This document shows positions 31,101 to 40,889 of a DNA stretch of 64,000 bases, piece after piece. The notes below the pieces were generated by a model, which saw nothing but the letters and a program-made list of their open reading frames with translations, did no database searches and had not been told where the DNA came from. Source of the DNA: Lucinisca nassula (lineage: Eukaryota > Mollusca > Bivalvia > Lucinida > Lucinidae); assembly GCA_963580285.1 (NCBI GenBank), contig OY757013.1, positions 151,951,900-152,015,899 of the forward strand, in the 5' to 3' direction. Each line of letters starts with the position of its first letter. The stretch's first letter is position 1. The translations under genes and the position numbers were made by a program.

Positions 31101-31494
31101 GTTCCCTGTGATAACAGCTTTACAATCATGCAAAATTTTTTGACTGTGACCTTGACCTTCGACCTACTTAAAAGAAAAAATAATATTGTTCATAACTTTT
31201 GAACCGTTTAAGATAGAGTCTTCATATTTGGCATGTTGGTTTCCTGTGACAAGAGCTTTACATTCACACAAACATTTTTGACCTGTGACCTTGACCTATG
31301 ACTTACTTAAAAGAAAAAATATTATTGTTCATATCTTTTTAACCGTTTAAGATAGAGCCTTCATATTTGGCATGTAGGTTCCTAATGTCAAGGGCTTCCC
31401 ACTCAAACAAAAAAATTGTTGAACTGTGACAAACTTTGGAAAAAAAAATGACCATGCCCGGGGACATGTTCGTGTTTCACAAACACATCTTGTT
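28110..31494 (+). mobile_element. HLR H6 inserted in H5
   Basis: Start TTATGTCCCCGGTAGC with GCAGGGACATATTG (hairpin) and a TTTG-rich microsatellite. The core is a ~134-bp unit at 28205-28474 and 30772-31440 with TTGGTCATAACTTTTGAACC and TGACCTTGACCTTTGACCT. The end is CGGGGACATG, hairpin GTGTTT-CAC-AAACAC, then ATCTTGTT. The core is split by H7. Confidence 0.75.
28475..30771 (-). mobile_element. HLR H7 nested in H6, opposite strand
   Basis: On the minus strand it begins TTTTTAGCTCACCAGAGCC at 30776 with a GTC/GAC microsatellite (30680-30717). It ends with GAGCTCTGGTGAGC, hairpin GGCCCATGGGCC and TCTTGTT at 28475. The core of 28600-30060 holds about 11 copies of a 130-145-bp unit (plus-strand words ATATATATGGTTTAGGGG, GGGGATCTGAACGG). 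Confidence 0.8.
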
Positions 31495-31619
31495 CATTGT
31501 GCTATTTTTGTCAAGATTGAATATGGGTCATGCTAGGTCAAGAACTAAGGTTACTAGGTCATACTTCTTTTAACACCTTGTTTACCCTCAACCTTCATGA
31601 AACTATATACCAGAATATT

Positions 31620-32424
31620 TGTTGTCCCCTGGCAACAAAGCTGCAATTGGGACATAGCATCGCTACAGTGTGTGTTTGTGTGCTAATGTTCAGAACCTTG
31701 TGAACAGGATTGATCAACGAGGCATCAAACTTTCCACAATTGTTTCCCATAGAGAGTGGATTATCCCTGTTGATTTTCAAGGTCAAGGGTCTAATGTCAA
31801 TGCCACAATGGACTGTGAACCAGACAGAAGACAAACTATCATCATTGGAACATAAAACCTTCTACAAATGTTCCCTATGGAGAGAGGATGAACCGAAAAG
31901 AGTCAAAGGTCAACCAGCAGTGAACTCGATAGAAGACAAACCAATCGTCACAGAAGCATCAGACCTGCCAAAAATGTTCCCCATGGAGAGAGGATGAACC
32001 CTAAGGTTCAAGGTCAAGGGGCAAAGGCAATAATGGACTTGACATTAAAAATCTTGTGAACAGGATAGAAGACAAAGCTATCATCACAGAAGCATCAAAC
32101 CTTCCACAAATGTTCAAGGTCAAGGATCAAAGGTCAAGGTCACAATGGACTTGACATTTAAAACCTTGTGAACAGGATAGAAGACAAAGCAATCGTCTTT
32201 GAATCATCAAACCTTCTACAGATTCCACATGGAGAGAGGATGAACCCTATTGATTTTCATGGACAAGGATCAAAGGTCAAGGTCGCAATGGATTTAATAT
32301 TAAAACCTTATGAACAGGATAGCAGACAAACTAACATCATAGAAACATCAAAGGTAATAGGTCTAAAATGTTCTAATTGGATTTAGATGTTGATGAATAG
32401 CATGCAGTTGCAAGGGGATGCGTT
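31620..32424 (+). mobile_element. HLR H8 inserted in H5
   Basis: Start GTTGTCCCCTGGCAAC (hairpin) and TGGGACATAGC. The core has four or so copies of a ~125-bp unit with GTGAACAGGATAGAAGACAA, AAACCTTCCACAAATGTTC and AAGGTCAAGG. The end near GGGGATGCGTT lacks a clear hairpin. H5 core resumes with GTCTTAATGATG. Confidence 0.6.
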
Positions 32425-32696
32425 GTCTTAATGATGATACATGTATTTCTTGTCATATTTGAATATGGATTGCCTCAGATGAAAAAACTAGGTCACTAGG
32501 TCAAATTCGTTTATAACCTTGATCTTTCTAGAGGCCACGGCTGGGCTTCAATCTTCATGAAACTTTTGTCTTGATAATACCTCAGTCTAGTTTGAAGAAG
32601 GGATCAAAAACTTGGTCGTTGGGTCAATTACATGTATTTTAAATAGAGGCCTCAGTTTTGCTTCAGTCTTCACAAAACTGAACCAGGGGCCAATTG

Positions 32697-32934
32697 TTCA
32701 AAGCATCGTTAGCTTAACAAGCTCGTTAGTGGTCATATTGTTAACTGTTCTAGCAAGTTTAATATTTAAATTTTTGGTATTTTTGCTGAAAAAATGTGAG
32801 CAGCTTTTGCATCCGCAAAAGCTGCTCATGCTCCCATTTTTTCAGCAAAAATATTAGCATATTTGCCATATTTAATGATCAAAGTTTTAACGATACGTTA
32901 ACTAATGATGTCGTTAGTTTTGAACAACTGGCCC
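32697..32934. mobile_element. Fold-F in H5
   Basis: GGGCCAATTGTTCAAA to TTTGAACAACTGGCCC, flanked CAG on both sides (32694-32696, 32935-32937). The right arm has a small insertion (CTCATGCTCCCATTTT). Confidence 0.85.
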
Positions 32935-33321
32935 CAGATTGTTTGTCTTAATGATATCTTGGTCACATTCAAATATGGGTCCTAGATCTTTAGGTTGGGT
33001 TTCTTTCATTTTCCAGATACAGTTTTGTATTCTTCATGAAACTTCCAGAATGCTTGTCTTGATGATATAATTTTTATGTCTGTTATCTTTGACTAAGGGT
33101 CATGCCATATAAAAACTAGGTTATGGTCAAATTAAATTTAACCTAATCCTCTCTCTAGAGACCACAGTTTTGCTTCAACTTTCTTGAAACTAGTAACCAA
33201 GATGTTTGTCTTCACAAGACCAGAATTAAGTTGGAAGATTGTTTAAGTTGGAATACGATGTCTTAAGGGATCAAAAACTAGGTCACCTAAGTCTAGAGCC
33301 TCTATTGACTCAGGTGAGCAA

Positions 33322-33420
33322 GACGTGTGAAACATCTGCCCAGCAGACATTTCACACGAAATGTGAACCCTTTTTTTTCTCTGACATAAAGAATAAAAAA
33401 AAAACTTTGAAAGTGCTGTC
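33322..33420. repeat. P8 hairpin joined to the cut end of H5
   Basis: GACGTGTGAAACATCTGCCC and CAGACATTTCACACGAAATG. It begins where the H5 3' hairpin should start, so the join is either an insertion or a recombination. Confidence 0.55.
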
Positions 33421-33439
33421 CGCCAGTCTTGATTACCAT

Positions 33440-33642
33440 AAAAATCCTGAAAATTTGGCCACCTTGTGGACTTGCTGTAATTCTCCTAAAATTAACAAAA
33501 ATTGTTTCACAATCCAGCAAGGCGTCCAAAAAGTGCAGACAGAATGGCAAACAGTGTAGACCCTGATCAGGAGCAGTCTGATCTGGATCTGCACTGTTTG
33601 CTTATGCTTGTCTGTCCCAATAGGTAGCATTAGACTGGTTAA
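33440..33642. mobile_element. P5 hairpin MITE (class reference)
   Basis: Flank TGTGGACTTGCTGTAATTC and TTGTTTCACAATCCAGC. The hairpin is short (CCTGATCAGGAGCAGTCTGATC) inside GGCAAACAGTGTAGACC / GCACTGTTTGC. The right end is GACTGGTTAA; the left end is unclear. Confidence 0.65.
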
Positions 33643-34039
33643 ATGCTAGAGGGCTTAACCTTGAAGCTTCTGAAACAAGGCTAAAGAATTTTTACCTGCA
33701 ATGTGCATGTTTTAAGGTAGATTGTGGTTAATGGCAGTTTGATGTCTTGCGTGTTTATCATGTCTGTTTTATCGTTACATCACTGTAATTAAGTAAAGAC
33801 TCCTTAAATTACACGTTACTTGTTTATTATTGCCCCTTCAGCATATTTTCCCCATCTGATGTTTTAGATGATTTTATATTTAAACATGCGCTTGGTGTCA
33901 CCCCATCTGCATTGTTCTCAGAAACTTGTGAGTGAAAGTTGCGATTTTCGTTATTGTGTTCATAAAGTTATATTATGTGGAGATTTGTACCACTCACGGT
34001 ATTGTATTGAATCTTTGTATATGTTGATTTGTTTGAAGA
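33643..34039. other. No gene recognised
   Basis: AT-rich, no structure seen. The TTTGATGTCTTGCGTG region shows no open frame or repeat match. Confidence 0.5.
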
Positions 34040-34330
34040 GATTTTGAAGCGGCCATCTACACTATTTAGGTCATTTTTGAGATGTTGCTTCCAGTTTTGT
34101 GGGACTATCAAATGACATCTCAAGCCCTACCGCCAAAACAAACAAATAGGATTTATATATATATGCAGAAACAGTCCAACTCGCACCGCTTTGCCTCGGC
34201 AGGCTAAGACCTTTTAAGCGGTTTACATGTTCGGTCAGTTTCAGCTGTACTCCTGTGCGGTCAGTTTCAGCTCTGCAAGAATGCTCCATGCAGCCCAATT
34301 TATTTCTCCAAGCCCTGATGGGAGTGGGGC
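34040..34330 (-). mobile_element. SINE-B, diverged, with inner duplication
   Basis: GGCCATCTACACTATTTAGG to CCAAGCCCTGATGGGAGTGG. The stretch CGGTCAGTTTCAGCT appears twice (34234, 34258), a local tandem duplication. Confidence 0.75.
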
Positions 34331-34395
34331 CCATTTAAATATGTAGAAGCTAGTGGTTTGACTTCGTTAAAATTTTCTGGTCTTTTATCAGTTTT

Positions 34396-34684
34396 TGCCC
34401 CCCCGAAGAAATAGATGGGTTTCGTGATACTTCCACACACAGCTGAAACCGATCGCACACGATTACTGGTAAACCGCTTAGAGGATATAAGCCAGAGCCC
34501 AGGCAAAGTGGCGCCAGTCGGACCATCCATGCTTATAAACCTTGTTGGTTTCATTGGGTGATGGGGTTTGAGATTTCATTTCATCTCAATGTTGGGTAAA
34601 AGTCCCACCAAATTGGAAGCAACATCTCCAAAATGACCTTTACAGTGTTGATGGGGACGTTAAACCTCAAATCAAACAAACAAT
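34396..34684 (+). mobile_element. SINE-B, nearly full length
   Basis: GCCCCCCCGAAGAAATAG, ACTGGTAAACCGCTTAGAGG and GGGACGTTAAACCTCAAAT with a CAAACAAAC tail. It lies 65 bp from a SINE-B in the other orientation, so the pair could form an inverted repeat. Confidence 0.8.
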
Positions 34685-34738
34685 TTACTTGTATTAGTTT
34701 ATGCATCTGCCAGAGGGATTTCTTCATTACATAGTTTT

Positions 34739-34878
34739 CATTATGAAAACACGCCTATACAAATACATTGTAAATTTTAACGCCAAAAAACTAAAATTTT
34801 AAGATGAAAAATTGTGATATTTTTCATATTTCTGCTCAAAATATAGATTGTTGGTACTCATTAGAACCGCCTCATTGT
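34739..34878 (+). mobile_element. Fold-R left half, cut at hairpin apex
   Basis: CATTATGAAAACACGCCTA to GTACTCATTAGAACCGCC, then unrelated sequence. The break is at the axis of the hairpin, as in the half P1b at 25319. Confidence 0.75.
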
Positions 34879-35168
34879 TGTGATCGGCAGTTGTCATGGA
34901 AAACCATGATCAGTTATCTACTGTTCAACTGCTGCATAAATTCCTGGAGCAGATGGAAAATTAAAGAATTATTGTTCGAAGTAAACAAGGCTTGACATTA
35001 CATGTGAAGCGTCTGCCTGGCAGATCCCCTGCCCCACCCACTCACCCTCCACCACCTCCCAATACCTGATCTGGGCAATTTGTATTTAACTTGAAATATC
35101 AAGGTGATTATTAAATTATAAATGTTTCAGAAAATGGGTGTAGGACACGAAAACATATAAGCATTATT

Positions 35169-35410
35169 TTAAGGGGAATGGGAACACCTTCAGGGGAGGC
35201 AACTCCTGCAAAAGTATTTTTGTCTCCCATGCAAATAGGGGTCAACTCTTAAAGGGAAGAATTTGCTCCTGAGGAGCAAATTCTTTCCTTTAAGAGTAGA
35301 CCCTTTTTTAATTGGGACAGGGCTTACAGAAAAGCGAACAGGAAGTTCCGAAAGTTGTCTCCCTTTGAAAAATGGCAGAAAAATATGCCAGGTGTTCCCA
35401 TTCCCCTTAA
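35169..35410. mobile_element. pG element, TTAA-bounded MITE, second copy
   Basis: TTAAGGGGAATGGGAACACC to GGTGTTCCCATTCCCCTTAA, a perfect 20-bp inverted repeat. The hairpin is GGAAGAATTTGCTCC-TGA-GGAGCAAATTCTTTCC. Reverse orientation relative to 9475-9714. Confidence 0.85.
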
Positions 35411-35514
35411 CCTGTACTTTAAAGGACTGTTTAATTTATGTGTAAACTTTGAGCAAAAGGTCATGAGAAAATGAACATCCATCCAACTTTACTTAGAGAG
35501 AAAAGAGATCCTAG

Positions 35515-35625
35515 TGAAATCCTGCTGAATAAATTAATTTAGCCACACCCATTTCTGACTGTCAATCAGTCAAACTATCTGGATCTACACTGTTCATTTT
35601 CGCATTCATCAGGAAAAGGGTTAAC
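35515..35625. mobile_element. P1 hairpin MITE, degenerate with inner deletion
   Basis: CCTGCTGAATAAATTAATTT, CCACACCCATTTCTGACTG and ATCTGGATCTACACTGTTC, ending GGGTTAA. The left hairpin arm is gone. Confidence 0.6.
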
Positions 35626-35680
35626 CCTTAAAACTCTTAAAACACAACAAAAACCAGTTTGGCAGATGGCATTCATAATT

Positions 35681-35926
35681 TTAACCCTTATCCTGCTGTT
35701 CACGAAAACCCTTACTTTTGCAAACAGTGTAGATCCAGATCAGATGGCTTCTAAAGAAGCCATCTGATCAGGATCTACACTGTTTTCAGATGCCATCTGA
35801 TCAGGATCTACACTGTTTGTCATTCAGTTTGTGAATTTGAGGGAAAATATTATTTCATGTAATCTGATTGGCTGATAGTCAGGAATGGGTGTGGCTAATT
35901 TGAATATTCCGCAAGATGAAGACTTA
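35681..35926. mobile_element. P1 hairpin MITE with a duplicated arm
   Basis: TTAACCCTTATCCTGCTG to GAAGACTTAA. After a full hairpin, CATCTGATCAGGATCTACAC is repeated at about 35785-35818, so the right arm is present twice. Confidence 0.8.
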
Positions 35927-35987
35927 ATTGAAAAGCATATGAATTGTCTGTTGAGCAGCAGATGATTCACATGAAATGATAAGCTCT

Positions 35988-36240
35988 GTTTTGATTTGGA
36001 GTTTAACATCCCCGCCAACACTATATAGGTCATTTTGGAGACTTTGCTTCCAATTTTGTGGGCCCTGTCGCCCAATAGGGTTTATAAGCATAGATGGTCC
36101 GACTCACACCACTTTCCCTGGGCGGGCTTAGATCTACTAAGTGGTTTACCAGTATTCGTGTGCTGTCAGTTTCAGCTCTGCATGGAAGCATCATGCGGCC
36201 CATCTTTTTCTTCAAGTCCCGATGGATGGGGGCCACAAAT
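35988..36240 (-). mobile_element. SINE-B, inner part deleted
   Basis: TTTGATTTGGAGTTTAACAT to AAGTCCCGATGGATGGGGG. The segment between GTGGG (36062) and CCCTGTCGCCCAATAGG is deleted. Confidence 0.75.
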
Positions 36241-36269
36241 AAGCTATTACTGGAGTCCAAAGCAGAAAC

Positions 36270-36478
36270 CCAAGCAAAAAATATGTGTGGGAATCCCAAT
36301 GGGATCCCTTCGGGTTAATAACATGGGATTTCCAGTTGGGATCCCACCGGGATCATGGTGGGATCCCGACAAATTCTGCCTGGGATCCCATCTGGGATCA
36401 AAGGCAGAATTTGCTTGGATACCACTGGGATCCATGTGGGATCCCATGTTTTTATCCCGATGGGATCCCTGTCAGTAA
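36270..36478. repeat. Cluster of GGGATCCC motifs
   Basis: Seven GGATCC sites lie within 36301-36469, most as GGGATCCC. They are spaced irregularly among related words (TGGGATCATGG, GGGATTTCC). All six frames read as Trp-Asp-Pro or Gly-Ile-Pro repeats, which reflects the motif and not a protein. Confidence 0.8.
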
Positions 36479-36639
36479 TACCATTTATTAACAAAAACAT
36501 GTACAAAAACAAAAACACATAAAAAATACAGACCCAACCCTATTTTTGGGGGGAGGAAAAATAAAATAAAAAAAATTTCTCCAACCTACCAACCAAATCA
36601 TTTTTCAGCATGTTAGTAGAAACACAGCTATTTTTTTTA

Positions 36640-38390
36640 CGCTTAACCCTCAGTGGATGAAACTCTCCATCTGACACTAAATAAACATCAGTGGATGAAA
36701 CTCTCCATCTTGCACATATTATAACCATCAGTGGATGAACTCTCCATCTGGCACTATATAACCCTCAGAGGATGAAACTCTCAATCTGGCAGTATATAAC
36801 CCTCAGTGGATGAAACTCTCCACCTGGCACTATATAACCCTCAGTGGATAAAACGCTCAGTCTGGCATTTTATACCGTAACCCTCAATGGATGACACTTT
36901 CCATCTGGCAGTATATAACCCTCAGTAGATGAAACTTTCCATCTGGCACTATATTAACCCTCAGTGGATGAAACTTCCCATCTGGCATTATATGACCCTG
37001 AGTGGATGAAACTCCATCTGGCATTTTATAACCATCAGTGGATGAAACTCTCCATCTGGCAGTATATAACCCTCAGTGGATAAAACTCTCCATCTGACGC
37101 TATATAACCCTCTGTGGATGAACCTCTCCATCTAATATAACCCTCAGTGGATGAAACTCTCAATCTGGCAGAATATAACCCTCAGTGGATGAAACTTTCC
37201 ATCTGGCACTATATAACCATCAGTGGATAAAACTCTCCATCTGACACTATATAACCCTCAGTGGATGAACCTCTCCATCTAATATAACCCTCAGTGGATG
37301 AAACTCTCAATCTGGCAGAATATAACCCTCAGTGGATGAAACTTTCCATCTGGCACTATATTACCCTCAGAGGATGAAACTTTCCATCTGGCATTATATA
37401 ACCCTCAGTGGATGAACCTCTCCATCTAATATAACCCTCAGTGGATGAAACTCTCAATCTGGCAGAATATAACCCTCAGTGGATGAAACTTTCCATCTGG
37501 CACTATATTAACCCTCAGTGGATGAAACTTTCCATCTGGCATTATATGACGCTGAGTGGATGAAACTCAATCAGGCACTTTATAACCATCAGTGGATGAA
37601 ACTCTCCATTGGCAGTATACAACCTTCAGTGGATGAAACTTTCCAACTGGCGCTATATAACCCTCGGTGGATGAAACTTTCCATCTGGCACTATATTAAC
37701 CCTAAGTGGATGAAACTTCCCATCTGGCATTATATGACCCTGAGTGGATGAAACTCAATCAGGCACTTTATAACCATCAGTGGATGAAACTCTCCATTGG
37801 CAGTATACAACCTTCAGTGGATGAAACTTTCCAACTGGCGCTATATAACCCTCAGTGGATAAAACTTTCCATCTGGCACTTTATGACTCTCAGTGGATGA
37901 AACTTTCCATCTGGCACTTTATGACTCTCAGTGGATGAAACTTTCCATCTGGCATTATATGACCCTGAGTGGATGAAACTCAATCAGGCACTTTATAACC
38001 ATCAGTGGATGAAACTCTCCATCTGGTAGTATATAACCATCAATGGATGAAACTCTCCATCTAATATAACCTCAGTGGATGAAACTCTCAATCTGGCAAT
38101 CTATAATCCTTAGTGGATGAAACTCTCCATCTAATATAACCTCAGTGGATGAAACTCTCAAACTGGCACTCTATAACCCTTAGTAGATGAAACTCTCCAC
38201 AGTGGATGAAACTCAATCTGGCACTCTATAACCCTCAGTGGATGAAACTCACCATCTAATATAACCCTCAGTGGATGAAACTCTCCATCTGGTACTATAT
38301 AACCCTCAGTGGATGGTACTCTACATCTAATATAACCCTCAGTGGATGAAACTCTCCATCAGGCACTCTATAACCCTCATCATCTAGAAA
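36640..38390 (+). repeat. ~38-bp minisatellite, roughly 45 copies
   Basis: The unit is CCCTCAGTGGATGAAACTC, then TCCATCTGGCACTATATAA. Single units vary in length (about 27-40 bp). Higher-order blocks are visible: 37110-37230, 37265-37365 and 37410-37515 share a pattern, and 37549-37672 is close to 37740-37860. Each unit carries TATATAA. Open frames here (repeats of Met-Lys-Leu, Ala-Leu-Tyr) follow from the repeat. Confidence 0.9.
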
Positions 38391-38439
38391 AATTTTCAGG
38401 GTCCCAAATGTGTTTGAGCCATTGACGTTTGAATGTACT

Positions 38440-38660
38440 TACTGTAAAAATCTAAAAAAAAAAACTGGGACATCTTGAGGACTTGCTGTTACTCTCCTAA
38501 AATTTAACAAATTTGTTTCAAAATCCAGGTAGGAGTCTGAAAGATGCAGATGGAATGGCAAACAGTTTAGACCCTGCTCCTTCAGGAGCAGTCTGATCTG
38601 GATCTGCACTGTTTGCTTGGGCCTATCTGTCCTAATACTTAGGATCATTACGGAAACCCA
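38440..38660. mobile_element. P5 hairpin MITE
   Basis: ACATCTTGAGGACTTGCTG, AATTTGTTTCAAAATCCAGG and hairpin GCTCCTTCAGGAGC with CAGTCTGATCTGGATCTGC. Neither TTAA end is clear. Confidence 0.65.
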
Positions 38661-38693
38661 TATCCAGCTGAACACAACAAACCCGGGTACCGG

Positions 38694-38831
38694 TACCTTT
38701 GCAAATAGCGTAGATCCAGATCATATGACTTCAAGGCTCTATACTGTTTGTCTTGCAGTTTAAACACATTAAATTGAGTAAATAGTCAGAAATGGATGTG
38801 ACTAAATTTATTCAGGGGGATAAGGGTTAAT
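38694..38831. mobile_element. P1 hairpin MITE, degenerate right part
   Basis: GCAAATAGCGTAGATCCAG and AGTCAGAAATGGATGTGACT to GGATAAGGGTTAA. The left flank is missing. Confidence 0.6.
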
Positions 38832-39119
38832 AAATTTGGGGTTGTACATCAAATGTAATTAACACAAAATTGGGTACCAAAGGCAAGGGATCAAAAGTAA
38901 ATTTTGCGGACAGTTGGCACTATGTGTATAATGACCATGTACAAAGGCTTTTGTTGTCTGGCTGGCATAGGGAATAATTGTGTTAATTAATGGTACATAC
39001 TAACTAATGTATAAGTAAGAAATTACTGTATACAACAGCAGACAGACCATTTATTTGCTCACCTGTTGCCTGCTTATGATATCAAACCTAAAATTTGGAC
39101 ACCAGGGCCTAGTTGTTGC

Positions 39120-39332
39120 TTAACCCTTCTCTTGCTGAATATTCATTTAAGCCACACCCATTTCTGTCTATCAACCAATCAAATTATTTGATGTAATTTA
39201 TTGCTACAAATTCATAAACTGAATGCCAAACAGTGTAGATCCTGATCAGATGGCTTCTTCAGAAGCCATCTGATCTAGATCTACACTGTTTCCAAAGATA
39301 GGGGTTGTCGTGAACAGCATGATAAGAGTTAA
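39120..39332. mobile_element. P1 hairpin MITE, complete, sharing TTAA with P3
   Basis: TTAACCCTTCTCTTGCTG to CATGATAAGAGTTAA. Its last TTAA (39329-39332) is also the first TTAA of the P3 copy to the right. Confidence 0.85.
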
Positions 39333-39487
39333 CCCATTGTATACTAGTGGACTTTTCTATTTATGACAGAAAATTCTGTTAGCAAATAGTGTAGGCCCTG
39401 ATCAAACGCCGCATTCTGCGGCGTCTAATTTGGGCCTGCACTGTTTGCCAAGTACCCCTTTAGTGATTTCCCGCATACAATGGGTTA
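39329..39487. mobile_element. P3 hairpin MITE with deleted flank
   Basis: TTAACCCATTGTATACTAG to CGCATACAATGGGTTA, hairpin ACGCCGCATTCTGCGGCGT. The GTTGGACAAGTCC part of the flank is missing. Confidence 0.8.
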
Positions 39488-39654
39488 TCAAACTTTTCTG
39501 GCCAGTGCAACTGATATTTTTGCTGAAAAAAAAAGGTGAAGCACCAAGCTGCCAAATCTATTTCTTCCAAGCCCTGATGGATGGGGGCCCCCAAGATGTT
39601 TTATAACACATTTCATACACAGCTCTTTATATAATGTTCATTATAGTACAAATT

Positions 39655-40054
39655 TGGTTTTTGGTTTGTATTGGATTTTAAAGCCCCAGTCAACACTATT
39701 GAGGTCTTTTTTGAATCGGTCAGTTTACCTATCCACGCTTTCCCTGTGCAGGCTTATACGTGAGCAGTTAACCAGTACAGTGCACATTCCTAGAAACTGA
39801 CAACTGCCCTTCTTGAATCAGCAGAAGGGATAGAATGGGGCGACAGGTCCATCTCAGTGTTGGGTAAAAGTCCCACAAAATTGGAAGCAACGTCTCCAAA
39901 ATGACCTTTACAGTGTTGACGGGGACATTAAACCTCAAATCAAACAAACAAAATCATGTTCAATTTCCAAGAAAGAATGTTGCTGACCCCGGCAGGTATT
40001 GAACCCACCTCCTCATCACCAGACGCGCATCCAACTGAGCTACCGAGGCCGGCT
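39655..40054 (-). mobile_element. SINE-A, full length, interrupted by SINE-B
   Basis: Minus strand: head at 39998-40054 (GCCGGCCTCGGTAGCTCAG, A box; GGTTCAATACC, B box), body GAATGTTGCTGACC... and CAGTTAACCAGTACAGTGC, 3' end CCAGTCAACACTATTGAGG. The SINE-B at 39838-39952 splits the body. Confidence 0.85.
39838..39952 (+). mobile_element. SINE-B, 5' truncated, inside SINE-A
   Basis: GGGGCGACAGGTCCATCTC to ACATTAAACCTCAAATC and a CAAACAAA tail. It is later than the SINE-A around it. Confidence 0.8.
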
Positions 40055-40160
40055 TAGTACAGATTTGGATTTTAAGAGTTGAAGGTGGCTCCCAATGTAT
40101 GGTAATTTAACTATACTGCAGCTGTAACAAAACTTTGTTTAGACTTACTATCCAATCAAA

Positions 40161-40379
40161 CGGGCCTCGTGGCCTAATTGGTAAGAGCACTGACTCGTTA
40201 TCATTAGCTATGTCACCTCTGTGGGTTTGAGCCCGTCTCGGGTCGATGTGAGACAAGAGTTCTGCAATGAAAGGTCAGGTGATTTTTCTCCCTGCTCCGG
40301 TTTTTGCCAAACTGATTTACAATCAGCTCAAAATAAGTGAAAAGTGAAATAATCTTGAGAAAGGTCTTTAAAAAAAAAA
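40161..40379 (+). mobile_element. SINE-C, full length, with target duplication
   Basis: Flanked by ACTATCCAATCA (40149-40160) and ACTATCCAAGCA (40380-40391), 11 of 12 identical. The head GGGCCTCGTGGCCTAATTGG (A box) and GGTTTGAGCCC (B box); the tail ends in a run of A. Confidence 0.85.
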
Positions 40380-40427
40380 CTATCCAAGCAGATATACATA
40401 AGTAGTCGGCATCACTATTGTATCAAT

Positions 40428-40639
40428 ATAGTACTTCTAGTGGACTCTTCCATTGCTATATGTTGGACAAGTCCTTTTGTCATATACCGTAAGGGATGTC
40501 AGGCCTATTTTTTCGCTTTAATTCTATTTTGACCGAAAATTCTGTTAGCAAATAGTGCAGGCCCTGATCAGACGCAGGATCTGGGCCTGCACTCTTTGCC
40601 TAGGTACCCCTTAAAGGTTTCCTACATGCAATGGGTTAA
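40428..40639. mobile_element. P3 hairpin MITE, left end decayed
   Basis: TTCTAGTGGACTCTTCCATT, GTTGGACAAGTCC and hairpin remnant GATCAGACGCAGGATCTGGG (right arm cut); right end ATGCAATGGGTTAA. Confidence 0.75.
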
Positions 40640-40719
40640 GCATATGGTACTTTAAGCAATAGTTTAGACCCTGATCAGATGCTGCAGAATATTGTATCAA
40701 CAATAAATGTGTACCATCA

Positions 40720-40872
40720 AAAAGAATCTGGGTCGTTTCGCCTGTGGGTCGTTAAGCCGGGTCGTCTCACCCTGAGTCGTTTCGCCCTGATTTCGGGGGT
40801 GGGTGGTTTCGCCCTTATCGAGTGAGTCCTTTCGCCCGTGAGTCATTTCGCCCGTGGGTCGTTTCGCCACAA
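40720..40872 (+). repeat. GGGTCGTTTCGCCC minisatellite
   Basis: About eight copies of a 14-20-bp unit with core GTCGTTTCGCCC, variants GTCGTCTCACCC and GTCATTTCGCCC. It is CpG-rich in an AT-rich neighbourhood. The sequence changes abruptly at 40873. Confidence 0.85.
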
Positions 40873-40889
40873 TTATATTTTTAAGTGAG

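Larger units (their letters stand above)
27563..33321 (+). mobile_element. HLR H5, AGCTCACC family, host of nested elements
   Basis: 5' end TTTTTTAGCTCACCTGG at 27557-27572, then GTGATCACCCTGTGTCC. Core pieces (GAATATGGGTCAT, ACTAGGTCACTAGGTCAAAT, CTTCATGAAAC) occur at 27650-27725, 27930-28109, 31495-31619, 32425-32690 and 32940-33300. It stops after CTCAGGTGAGC at 33309-33319, before the usual hairpin. It is interrupted by a P1, by H6 (which holds H7), by H8 and by a Fold-F. Confidence 0.7.

Noticed and set aside
36247..36518. Several frames rich in Trp-Asp-Pro and Gly-Ile-Pro
   Set aside because: Produced by the GGGATCCC motif on both strands; no codon bias or domain.
37518..37900. Open frames with repeated WMKLS and LALYN words, like a repeat protein
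   Set aside because: They follow from the 38-bp minisatellite and change frame where unit length changes.
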